Of a stretch of 14,770 nucleotides of DNA, positions 1 to 7,534 are shown piece after piece (within the stretch, counting starts at the first letter, position 1; each line of letters begins with the position of its first letter). Under the pieces are notes generated by a model. That model was given only the letters and a program-made list of their open reading frames with translations, ran no database searches and had not been told where the DNA came from. The DNA is from Cylindrotheca closterium (Eukaryota; Bacillariophyta; Bacillariophyceae; Bacillariales; Bacillariaceae): contig CAKOGP040001887.1 of assembly GCA_933822405.4 (NCBI GenBank), positions 1-14,770 on the forward strand. The letters are read 5' to 3'. The position numbers were made by a program, and so were the translations under genes.

Positions 1-1
1 C

Positions 2-442
2 CAGTACCTGGAGGCCAACCTACAGTCCCACCAACTCGAAACGGGCACCTCCTTTCCCCTTCTTCAACAAGAACCCACCAACACCGGGATCCTCGCCTCC
101 GAAACATGGCTCAAACGGGTTTGGATCCAGCTCGACTCATTGGGCATCAGAGTTGAGATCTCCTCACCTCCCTTGTGCCTCCACTGTGCCAACGATCGTC
201 TCTTGATGGACATCTTCATTGATGCCTTGGTCGGCCAAGAGGACTTGCTGTGGCTCAACTGGTGCCGCCAATACCTCCAAGTCACCACCCTCTCGGAACT
301 CACCACCGCCGACGGTTGTTCCCTGACGGCAGTTTCTCTTGCCGGCCACCCTTCCGGACACTTTGTGACCAGCTACAATTGGCCCCGAACCCGACGCCCT
401 GGCCCCTCTCATTGGGACCTATGGCGACGCGTCCTCTCTTAA
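2..442 (+). pseudogene. LINE polyprotein fragment: linker between RT and RNase H
   Basis: This frame is open from the first base of the window to a TAA at 440, so its start lies outside. The text has the hallmarks of the segment that follows the RT thumb in non-LTR elements of microalgae: a tryptophan-anchored helix (TWLKRVWIQLDSLGI), then LLMDIFIDAL, then a cysteine-containing LNWCRQYLQVTTLSEL motif followed by TADG. After WDLWRRVLS the frame hits a stop. The expected continuation (LQPLGPW, then a Trp- and Tyr-containing stretch) appears in the next frame at about 460-600, which places a frameshift near 430. This is recognition of a family pattern rather than a database match. Confidence 0.6.
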
Positions 443-650
443 GCCGTTCTCCGCCCCTACAGCCGCGTCGCCGATCGTTGCAGCCCCTCGGACCGTGGTC
501 TGATTCGCTGGACTGCTGGATCTGGCTCTTCTCTCGCACCGCTTCGATCCTCTTCCATTGGACGGACAAAAACTTGGCAATCTACCGACCCATCAACTCG
601 CGTTCCCATAAGACCTTCCGCAGGGATCTTCATCATACCTGGACGGGAAC

Positions 651-1371
651 CCTTCCCGGGACGTCCAAAGGGCGTCAGTCAACCTTCACCCACGGACAGC
701 CTACGTCACTGTCACGGGCATAGCCCCGGTAGATCCACCAGATCAGGAGTCCTTGCCAGCCTCGATCCTTCACATCTGGAGGGAATTGGCAGCTGACATG
801 GACGACGATTGGGGATGGGTCCCGGAATTCATCTACATTGAGGGTGACGAACACGTCCTACTGGAGGCACTGGAGAAGGGAAAGCTACAGGTGATTAGCG
901 ATGGCTCCTTGAAGCAACAAGTGGGCACAGCCGCAGTCCAGCTCCGGACTAGACGCGGAGGGCACGTCATCTGGATCAAATGCCGTACTCCTGGTAAACC
1001 AGAGAATCAGAGTGCGTACTTGAGCGGACTTATTGGTTTGTTAGCTGGTATCTTGGTGGCTTCTTGGCTCCGCTTACGCCTACAGTCCCTCGCCAAGCCA
1101 CGAGTCCGTGTGGCGTGTGATGGGATCGCTGCGCTTCGCCAGGCCTTCTTGACTTGGCCGCTGTCTCCAACCGCCCCACACTTCAATCTCTTGTCCTCCA
1201 TCCGCGAGGCCCTCCAAGTTTCCAACATATCCTGGGCCAAATAACACGTGGGCGGCCATGCTGACCCAACCAAGACATGGCGACAGATGTCTTGGTGGGA
1301 ACGACGGAACTCCGAAGTGGACAACATTGCCCAGGGCTACGCCGACGAGCTGATCGCCACCGACAACACGA
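651..1371 (+). pseudogene. RNase H domain of the LINE-like element, broken
   Basis: Frame 0 carries an RNase H fold that would degrade the RNA strand of the retrotransposition intermediate. The first catalytic Asp is in VISDGSLKQQ (near 900), the third is in VRVACDGIAAL (near 1120), and the last is in WWERRNSEVDNIA (near 1300-1330). The second acidic residue is expected in the helix after NQSAY. That helix reads SAYLSGLIGLL, with Gly where this family usually has Glu, a single-base change of GAA to GGA. A TAA at 1242-1244 interrupts the frame just before HVGGHADPT, which matches the usual HVxGHQD segment, so the stop is a point mutation inside the domain. The reading frame starts without ATG because it continues from upstream frames. 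Confidence 0.75.
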
Positions 1372-2317
1372 TTGCCCAAGTCATTCTCCGAACCCTGTGC
1401 AATCTACATTGACAACAAGAAGGTCTCCTGCCTGGCCTTGGAATTGGTCGACAAAGCCGTTGTCCTGCCCGAATTGATGGAATACTGGGCAGCCAAAGGC
1501 CGCCTCGCTCCCGAGACCTTCCCATTGGTGGACTGGCCGATTGTGCACCAAGCGATGAAGCCTCTGAAGCCCGCCAAACAGCGTTTCATCACAAAACACA
1601 CCGTTGGCATGTGCGGTGTCAGCAAGTTCCGTAAACAATGGAGTCTTGACTCTGAGAACCAATGCCCCTTGTGCGGACTGGAGGAAGACCACCTACACGT
1701 CCCTTGCTGCCCTTCCGACCGGGCCAAGACCCAGTGGCAACTCCTACTCCAAGAACTCCAAGAATGGTTCCAGTCCACCACCACTGCTACACCCATCGCC
1801 CAATTCCTCGGGGCCCTTCTTTGCACCATCCGCACCCCTAACAACCTGCCTCAAACAGAGACTCCGTGGTACCGCCTACACGGAATGTCTTCTTCCGCCC
1901 TCACCCAAGTCTGTGAGGCTCAACTCCGCCTTGGCCCCCAATGCCTCCTCGAAGGCCTTCTCGCCCACGGCTGGGCCGACCACCAGCAACAATTCTACCG
2001 CTCTCGCGGTAGTCGCCGATCCGGTAACCGCTGGGCTGCCAATCTATCTCGACAGCTCATCCTTATCCGTAAAGGCATGTGGAAGCGTCGCAATGATGTC
2101 TTTCATTCTGACGACAACATCGTCAACCAACAGCGCGCGACTGCTCTCCATCCATCGATCACGCCTTGTGGAAGTCCTCCGACTCCAACTGGCGGACAAG
2201 GAGGAATGGGTCCTCGTCATCTCCGACGCCCGCCGCAAAATCAGACGATCTCTTGCAGGCAGGCGACGATTGATGTGGGAACTGACCCACCCTACTCCTC
2301 GCCCAGCAGCCCCCTGA
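1372..2317 (+). pseudogene. C-terminal CCHC zinc finger region of the LINE-like element
   Basis: After a frameshift near 1380 the polyprotein continues in frame 1. It has a short beta-type motif (AIYIDNKKVS), a helical segment with FITKHTVGMCGVSKF, and a zinc finger CPLCGLEEDHLHVPC (near 1669-1713) with spacing C-x2-C-x5-H-x4-C. This matches the C-terminal finger of non-LTR retrotransposon proteins, thought to bind template RNA or target DNA. A later Trp-rich helix ends in WKRRNDVFH (near 2080-2106). Frame 1 runs to a TGA at 2344, but the more protein-like ending (VEVLRLQLADKEEW) is in frame 2, with a stop at 2315-2317. A second frameshift near 2130 is therefore likely. Confidence 0.65.
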
Positions 2318-2346
2318 CTTACTTGTCTACATATTTACCAAAGTGA

Positions 2347-2803
2347 TTCTGGTACCGGTACATCACAAGCCACACGTACCCCAGTCTAACACATACATAT
2401 TCTCCACCCCACCTCGCGTGGGAGAGCCGATTGTCCCTTGACACTTTCGACTTGCGAGCAACGTTCCTCTATTGAACGCCTCCACGTGGTTCAAACTTTG
2501 TTGACCAAAAGCAACCTAGTTCCTGGCCTCTACAGCCGTATTACACCGGCAGTTGGATACTCTAGAAGTAGCATAAATACCAATTAATGATTCAGTTATA
2601 TATATCTTCTCCAAAGTCCTAGGTATGGCATTGGCACCTGTTGCTGGGCGTGCATGCTGCAATCCTACCTGGCAAATGCTTTGGCTCCAGCTCCCGCTTT
2701 GATCAAGCCACATATTTGCTAGATTTGAAAACACTTGTAAAATAGACAAATCGACAACAAAAAATCAAATCATATCAAAACAGTAGCTAGCTTCACACCC
2801 ACA
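2347..2803. other. non-coding stretch between LINE fragment and next ORF
   Basis: I see no convincing gene here. Just after the LINE-like frames there is a perfect 10-bp palindrome GTACCGGTAC (2352-2361) flanked by GTGAT and ATCAC, a possible hairpin over 2343-2366. Base composition shifts from GC-rich to AT-rich at about 2520-2600, which may mark the end of the element. A 77-residue antisense frame at 2516-2749 has no recognisable domain. The last 50 bases are A-rich and lead into an ATG in a good eukaryotic context (cccacaATGG) at 2804, so they may be a 5' leader. Confidence 0.4.
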
Positions 2804-3253
2804 ATGGTTCTCCAAAGGAAATATCGCAGGTTCAAAGGTCTGGAACCACAGCATCTTCCAATTGCAAGAGATGTTATCAACTTTGTGTATTGCAAAATGG
2901 AGTCCCTTGCAATCACGCAAAATAAAAATTCATACATTGACGAGAATGCAAAATTTGTCATCTGGTGTCTCAATGAGAACAAACAACCAGATGAGGCAAA
3001 GTATAGATTCATAACTCAAAATACAGTTGACGAATACTACCCTGACGAGGTCCCAAAACGGTTGTCCGTGAGATCACACAACAGTCTCAAAAGAATCCGT
3101 ATGACGTACTCTCTACAGACCGTTGGTCATCTGGCCAGACTTCCAACGTACTTCCACCAGACGCCGACTCTTACGATCTTTTCAACAGACACTTTTGTTA
3201 TACTCCTATCGGTTACTCAATATTCCAGACCTAACTATTATTGGCCCTTCTAA
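2804..3253 (+). pseudogene. ORF of unknown family; possible N-terminal end of the Ndc10-like gene
   Basis: This ORF of 149 residues starts with ATG in a favourable context. Residues 1-100 are hydrophilic and look like real protein. The piece SYIDENAKFVIWCLNEN, followed by RFITQNTVDEYY and then NSLKRI, resembles the N-terminal SAM-like, core-binding type region that precedes tyrosine-recombinase or Ndc10-type domains in diatom genes. The C-terminal end of such a gene lies at 6580-8571, so I infer that a Gypsy element separates the two parts. From about 3058 the +2 frame (to a TAA at 3232-3234) reads equally well as protein (YDVLSTDRWSSGQT, FNRHFCYTPIG), so a frameshift near 3050 is likely. The family link is an inference from a few short motifs. 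It could instead be an unrelated gene fragment. Confidence 0.4.
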
Positions 3254-3499
3254 GTACTCCGATCGTTACTAAATATTTCAGCACTGTTACTGAATATTTC
3301 AGGCCAAAAGAACATATTCCTTGGCCAAACCAAGACTAGATAGCGCACCTAAAAACCACTAATTTTAAAGCTCACAATTTCATTATCAACTGATATCAAA
3401 TCCCTTCGATCTAGGTTAAGTCATAGTGAATTCACTTCACGAAGATCTATTGATCATCCCTTTTATAGTCCACAAATTAAACGAAATCTACTCAACATC
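3254..3499 (+). other. leader / possible 5' LTR remnant of the Gypsy element
   Basis: This AT-rich non-coding stretch leads into gag at 3500. It holds two copies of a 17-bp motif GTTACTNAATATTYCAG (3265-3281 and 3286-3302); a third copy lies upstream at 3212-3228. A 12-bp perfect palindrome AGTGAATTCACT sits at 3425-3436. I could not identify LTR borders, a primer-binding site or a matching copy downstream of the element, so whether this is LTR, untranslated leader or flank stays open. Confidence 0.35.
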
Positions 3500-4279
3500 A
3501 TGAAAGTTATTATCAACGGTACTTCCTTCGACCAGAACCCAAAGCACGATGCTCCAATCCCTCTTTACAAGGACTTATCCAAATGGGACCCTGAAGCCGA
3601 AACCAAAATCAAACAGAAGATACGACGCAACCCTCAATACGCATCACCAACCTACAAAAAGGAAATCACCCCTTGGGATGGCGATACGGTAGAAGACTAC
3701 TGCCAATTCAGATTCACTTGGAACGAACTCGAAATCGGACAAGCCCTGAATGCTGCTGCAAAGCACCAGACAATTCTATCTGTTCTCTCCGGTCAAGCAA
3801 AGGAGAATTGGCAAACAGTGATCTCTCAACTTCCAGCCAATCAGCAAACGACCCAACAGGGTTTCGACACAGCTATGGAAAGTTTTGCCCTCTGCTACTG
3901 CACTTTGGATGCTCGTCAGAAGCAACGTCGCTTCATCAACAAAGCTTTGAGATTGCCCAAGAATATGTCGATCCGAGTCTTCTGGAACAGACTACTTTTC
4001 ATATTCCGATGCTACCCACATCTCCCTGGAACTGGTACAACACCAACACCAGAACATCGACGTGAAATCTTGATCCAATGTCTGCCTAGAAGTGTCGAGA
4101 ATGATATGACACGAGGTGACTACCGTTGGGACGATCCTAACAAAACAGACATCGATCTTATCAACTATTTGACTCGTCTCCAAACCATTGATTTCTCGGA
4201 AACAAGGTCCATTCCACCGAAGACAACGGTTAGCTACAAAGAAAAAGAAGGAACATCGCGGTTACAAAAAAGACCGTAA
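3500..4279 (+). pseudogene. Gypsy-type gag, capsid region
   Basis: This 259-residue frame has the build of a Ty3/Gypsy capsid protein, which forms the cytoplasmic virus-like particle that packages element RNA. After a basic, Pro-containing N-terminus comes TPWDGDTVEDYCQFRFTW (about residues 57-74). Helical segments follow: ILSVLSGQAKENW, then FDTAMESFALCY and RRFINKALRLPKNMSIRVFWNRL. The last of these, with a downstream LPGTG and RREILIQCLPRSV, matches the usual retrotransposon gag helices. The ATG at 3500 is the first in frame after an AT-rich leader. The frame ends at a TAA in an A-rich stretch (4277), and the nucleocapsid continues in the +1 frame. An indel in the run of A residues near 4240-4260 is the likely cause. 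Confidence 0.75.
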
Positions 4280-4733
4280 AGACGGCCCAAACAAAAAGAA
4301 AATTTGTGACTATTGCACCAAGAAGAAAGGCTTCACATTCTATGGTCACACTGAAGACCAATGCAACAACAAAGAAGAAAAGCACAACATTGAACCAATG
4401 GAGGTAGAAAACGAGAACAACGTGACTACTCGTTTCGGTCTTTCTATGTCTAAGGAAGAAATCTCCAAGAAAATGTTCAACGAAGGCGACTCCAACGCTA
4501 AGGAAATGGCCTCCCTATGTGACAAAGAGCTCGCCGAGTTCCTAAATATCGACGACAACAACGATGACGACGTTAAACTAGTTATGGAAAAACCAATCCC
4601 TAAGAAGAAACAGAATTCCAAGTCTCCTAAGAAGACCAAAAAGAAGGCAAAGGAACAAACCCTTGCCAAGGCTGACAACGTAAGTCAACTATTTGCAATT
4701 TTAAATGCTAAAGCAAGAAATCCAAAACACTGA
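4188..4733 (+). pseudogene. Gypsy-type gag, nucleocapsid zinc knuckle and charged tail
   Basis: This frame continues gag after the shift. It opens with a Lys/Arg-rich segment and a zinc knuckle near 4306-4365 that reads CDYCTKKKGFTFYGHTEDQC. The spacing is C-x2-C-x10-H-x4-C, six residues longer in the middle than the classical x4 knuckle. A Glu/Asn/Asp-rich stretch follows, then a Lys-rich tail with KKKQNSKSPKKTKKKAKEQ, typical of nucleic-acid-binding gag ends. The ATG at 4188 is internal to the upstream frame and is probably not a true start. The TGA at 4731 ends the frame, and the pol part follows in other frames. Confidence 0.65.
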
Positions 4734-4798
4734 CAACCGCTCTATCTCCGATCTTACTACGACAGTAAAGGTCACGATTAAGAGTCATTCCAGACTCA

Positions 4799-5422
4799 AT
4801 GTATAGCAAAAATCATGTAGCAAAAGAAACAATTTGGTCAACCAACGCTGGTTCTTTTACAACCAAGTCTAAATGTAACGTAACATTCAGTATTCCAGAG
4901 TTCACCTCAAGTTGTGAAATAACCTTCCCAATGAATGTGGACGAAAGTTCATACTCTAGCTACGACATGATCATCGGACGTGATCTACAAAACGCACTAG
5001 GCATTGACATCCTTTGGTCTAAACAATCGCTAATGTGGGACGGAATCTCAGTTCCCATGAAAGGTTACACAGAACGTTCTGATGAAAACAAAGACAAACT
5101 TCAAGCTATGTTTGAAGAGATCATGGAAATAGAACAAGAAGAAGAGCTATACGGCGCGTCCAAACTTCTAGACGCTAAATACGAAAAAGCGGATATTAAC
5201 GCGGACGTTGAACAAATGAATCATTTATCAGCGCAAGAAAAAACCGCGTTGAAAAGTTTGCTCTACAAATATGAAGAATTATTTGACGGCACTTTAGGCA
5301 CGTGGAACATTCCCCTAGTCGACTTCAAACACTTAAACCAGGAAGTAAACCATTCCACGCAAAACCTATGCCGATTCCACTCATACATAGAGACACGATC
5401 CGCAAAGAAATTGATCGTTTAG
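4799..5422 (+). pseudogene. Gypsy pol: aspartic protease remnant and linker to RT
   Basis: The segment SYDMIIGRDLQNALGIDI (near 4950-5010) is the second half of a retroviral-type aspartic protease domain, with the usual IIGRDLL-like strand and the hydrophobic tail that follows it. The first half, with the catalytic D-T/S-G triad, is not there. Upstream, frame 1 reads TTTVKVTIKSHSRLN (near 4755-4800), the strand that normally precedes the triad, and then hits a stop. About 20 residues that should hold the active site are missing. After the protease comes an acidic linker (EEIMEIEQEEELY) and then LSAQEKTALKSLLYKYEELFDGTLG, the usual lead-in to Gypsy RT. A frameshift near 5340 sends the RT into frame 1. 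Confidence 0.65.
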
Positions 5423-5953
5423 TTCGCATTGGCGTTCTCAAGAAGGACACTTCCAGCGAATGGAGCGCTCCTTCATTTATTGTCCCCAAGGCAAACGGGC
5501 AATGCCGCCTTGTCACGGACTTTTGAGTCTTAAACTCAATGATCCAAAAACGAGTCTACCCACTTCCAAAAATTTCCGATTTACTTGCGGATATCAGCGG
5601 ATTTACTTATGCCTCCGCCATTGACTTGAACATGGGATATTGGACGTCCGTATTACCCCGAGTCATTTAAGCTCTGTACTATCATCTTACCTTGGGGCAA
5701 ATATAGTTACCAAAAACTGCCCATGGGCGCAATGCCCTCAGCTTACATTTTTCAAGAAGCTATGAACCGCCTCATGGAAGGCCTCAGCGACATCTTAACG
5801 TACTTGGACGACGTCCTCTGTGTCACCAAAGGTGACTTTGAAGACCACCTTCAACGGCTAGAATTCTGTCTCCAACGGCTCCACAAAGCCGGCCTTAAAG
5901 TTAATTTACCCAAATCTGAGTTCACAACTCAACAATTTAAATACTTAGGCTAG
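5302..5953 (+). pseudogene. Gypsy reverse transcriptase domain, frameshifted
   Basis: The RT fingers and palm can be followed through frames 1, 0 and 2. The entry segment contains IRKEIDRLVRIGVLKKDTSSEWSAP and KANGQCRLVTDF (frame 1). The TGA at 5524 stands where RT normally has Arg (DFR), consistent with a CGA to TGA change. Motif A is AIDLNMGYW, with its catalytic Asp at 5622-5624. Small indels at about 5640-5660 shift the frame, and then SFKLCTIILPWGKY and QKLPMGAMPSAYIFQEAM follow in frame 2. The catalytic YLDD is at 5801-5812. A TAG at 5951 follows KYLG. Both metal-binding motifs are intact although the reading frame is not. Confidence 0.85.
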
Positions 5954-6496
5954 TTGGTCTCGCGCCAAGGCATTCGCCCTCTTGCTTTCAAAGTGGAAGC
6001 GATTCAGCGGTTGAAACCCCCAAACACTTTGAAACAATTGCGCTCCTTCCTTGGCATGCTCAATTATTACCGTGATATGTGGGAAAAGCGCTCACATATG
6101 TTAGCTCCATTTACTGAACTAATCAAATCCAGCAAAAAAGGACGTCCATTAGTATGGAAACAAGAACACAAAGAAGCGTTCGAAAATGTGAAACGAGTGA
6201 TTGCAAAAGACACTATGCTTGCATCCCCTGATTTCTCCAAACCTTTCACAATACACACTGATGCTAGCGACTTCCAGCTTGGTGGAGTAATTTTCCAAGA
6301 AGGAAAACCTATCGCTTTCTACAGCAGAAAATAAAATCCTGCACAAAGGAACTACATGACGGGAGAACGCGAAATGTTGTCCATCGTTGAAACACTACTC
6401 GAATACCACAACATCTTGCTTCGCAAAATTATCGTATATGCCAACCACAAAAATCATACAGACCCCATTTGTAAAATTTGCCACTCTACAGAATGA
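5954..6496 (+). pseudogene. Gypsy RT connection and RNase H domain, with stops
   Basis: Frame 2 continues after the TAG with the RT-RNase H connection: GIRPLAFKVEAIQRLKPPNT, SFLGMLNYYRDM and the helix ending in APFTELIK. The RNase H domain starts at FTIHTDASDFQLGGVIFQE (first Asp) and goes through PIAFYSRK, a TAA at 6332, then NPAQRNYMTGEREMLSIVE (catalytic Glu). It ends with IIVYANHKN, where the family usually has TDHKN, so the third acidic residue is now Asn (GAC to AAC would explain it). The frame ends at 6496. Frame 1 carries a plausible RNase H end (NLKLRYV) to about 6570. No zinc-binding HHCC or DDE integrase motifs follow. Confidence 0.8.
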
Positions 6497-6579
6497 ATCT
6501 AGTGCAATGGGACAGGTACAATTTGAAATTGCGTTATGTCATATTCAATTTGGGCCACGATCTAACTTTGAACAAAAAA

Positions 6580-7031
6580 TTCAGGTATATCAAAGGACGG
6601 GAGTCCGATCATGTAAATTAACACATCATAGATCACACTGACTAATGTATGCATCCACTGAAGGACTACATCCTCATCAAGTGTCTACATTGACCAAACA
6701 TCAGACCGATAAGCTTTTACAAGCATACTGGTGTGACATGGAGCGCCCGTCCATGACTGTGATGGCAGGTTTCAGAATGGGCAAACCCTATTATCTTCCA
6801 CAAGAAAAAGTTGGCCTTCCTCTACCAAATATTTGGGAATGCATAGTCAAACTTGTTGGAAGAGACTACAGTAAATAGGAAACTGAACAACAATCAGACA
6901 AGGGGGACAAGTCAGAATGTGGTGAAATGTTCTTTTCACGTCTGATCCCATTCCTTATTGAAGTTCTTGTGCAAGATGGGATCTATTTTGTGCGTGATTT
7001 CCCAAATCACCAAATGGCGCAGCTTCTTCAG
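6580..7031 (+). pseudogene. exon with recombinase-like (Ndc10/Crypton) C-terminal domain
   Basis: Frame 0 is continuous in sense over this exon apart from two stops (6639-6641 and 6876-6878). It begins with RTGVRSCKLTHHRSH, a basic His-Arg cluster resembling the box around the HxxR of tyrosine recombinases, followed by GLHPHQVSTLTKH and KLLQAYW. Then comes VMAGFRMGKPYYLPQEKVGLP, a pattern typical of Ndc10-like proteins (a Gly-Phe turn followed by a F/Y-F/Y-L-P-R/Q segment). The rest is MFFSRLIPFLIEVLVQDGIYF, then RDFPNHQMAQLLQ. TAG at 6876 would be explained by TGG to TAG, because the frame reads on smoothly. The exon ends in CAG directly before a GTAAGC donor. Confidence 0.55.
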
Positions 7032-7105
7032 GTAAGCTATTTTTCACCATCGCATTTGAAACTGATAAGAACATCAAGCTTACTCATGATTTCAACTGAA
7101 CCAAG
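7032..7105 (+). other. predicted 74-nt spliceosomal intron
   Basis: The exon ends with CAG at 7029-7031 and the next bases are GTAAGC, a strong 5' splice site. An acceptor at 7104-7105 (ending accaAG) restores an open frame that begins T-K-V-P-G-Y, and this joins the upstream LLQ in phase 0. The intron length of 74 nt is not a multiple of three, which explains why the coding frame changes from frame 0 to frame 2 here. It contains in-frame stops. A short intron of this size is normal for diatoms. No transcript evidence is available. Confidence 0.55.
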
Positions 7106-7534
7106 ACAAAAGTTCCGGGCTATACTGAAGAAAAAAGGCGATGGGTCCAGTCAGAATTGCAGAATCGTGAACCTGACCAAATTCGCCGGCTAAATGAAGC
7201 ATCTGCAGCAGCCTTCCACAACCTGAAGGAACAGGGCACGAATATTCTAGAGACTGTGCAAACTATGCAAGAAAACCTATTGTCTTTAAACACTGAAAAT
7301 TTGAGATTGAAGAACAATATTGAACGATTGAAGTTTGATCTGAAAGAAAGAGACCGTGACTTTTTTTGGCGGGATCAAGAACACCAAAGAAAGTTGTCAA
7401 GAGTATTGCTTCTTTTGGAAAGACAGCAATCAACAATAGTCGCAGAGCCACGCACAGCTACTACCAATGCAACACCAGTGGTGGCAGTAAGGGAAGCTGA
7501 TGATGGGCGGGCTGCAGCCTCCCCCACTAATTAA
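7106..7534 (+). pseudogene. exon with coiled coil of the Ndc10-like gene
   Basis: After the intron the protein reads TKVPGYTEEKRRWVQSEL, then QIRRLNEASAAAFHNLKEQ, and runs into a long amphipathic helix with regular Leu spacing (ILETVQTMQENLLSLNTENL, IERLKFDLKERDRDF, then LSRVLLLLERQQ). This is a classical coiled coil of about 90 residues, likely used for dimerisation. The frame then becomes Ala/Thr/Pro-rich and ends at a TAA (7532). The next coding block is in frame 0 from about 7518. A GTAAGG at 7487 and a TGCAG at 7513-7517 would join the frames, but this 31-nt gap is too short for an ordinary intron, so an indel is as likely. Confidence 0.5.

Larger units (their letters stand above)
1..2346 (+). 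mobile_element. 3' part of a decayed non-LTR (LINE-like) retrotransposon
   Basis: The left 2.3 kb reads as the C-terminal half of one retrotransposon polyprotein, entered from beyond the window edge. In order there is a post-RT linker (frame 2, 2-442), a tryptophan-rich spacer (frame 1, about 430-620), an RNase H domain (frame 0, about 651-1371), a CCHC zinc finger region (frame 1, 1372 to about 2130) and a short tail (frame 2, to 2317). At least four frame changes and an internal TAA at 1242 make it inactive. The segment is clearly more GC-rich than the DNA from 2520 onward, so it has its own base composition. The RT palm, with its catalytic YxDD, would lie left of the window. RNase H followed by a C-terminal CCHC finger fits non-LTR elements better than LTR elements. 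The exact clade cannot be named. Confidence 0.75.
3500..6580 (+). mobile_element. decayed Ty3/Gypsy LTR retrotransposon, 3' truncated
   Basis: Gag, nucleocapsid, protease remnant, reverse transcriptase and RNase H follow one another in the Ty3/Gypsy order (RT before integrase, RNase H directly after RT). All parts are on the plus strand but spread over three frames, with stops at 5524, 5951 and 6332. The text fits an RNase H end up to about 6570. At about 6580 a different protein family begins, so integrase, chromodomain and 3' LTR are missing. Since the flanking ORFs (2804-3253 and 6580-8571) could belong to a single gene, the element may have inserted into it, with a later deletion removing its 3' half. 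The 3' border is approximate. Confidence 0.75.

Noticed and set aside
4188..4279. programmed +1 frameshift in the Gypsy gag, as in Ty3
   Set aside because: The shift falls before the zinc knuckle inside gag, not at a gag-pol border, and lies in an A-rich run. An indel is simpler.
7487..7517. 31-nt intron (GTAAGG to TGCAG) that would restore the frame
   Set aside because: The splice-like ends are attractive, but 31 nt is shorter than normal spliceosomal introns. A plain indel in a decayed gene explains the shift equally well.
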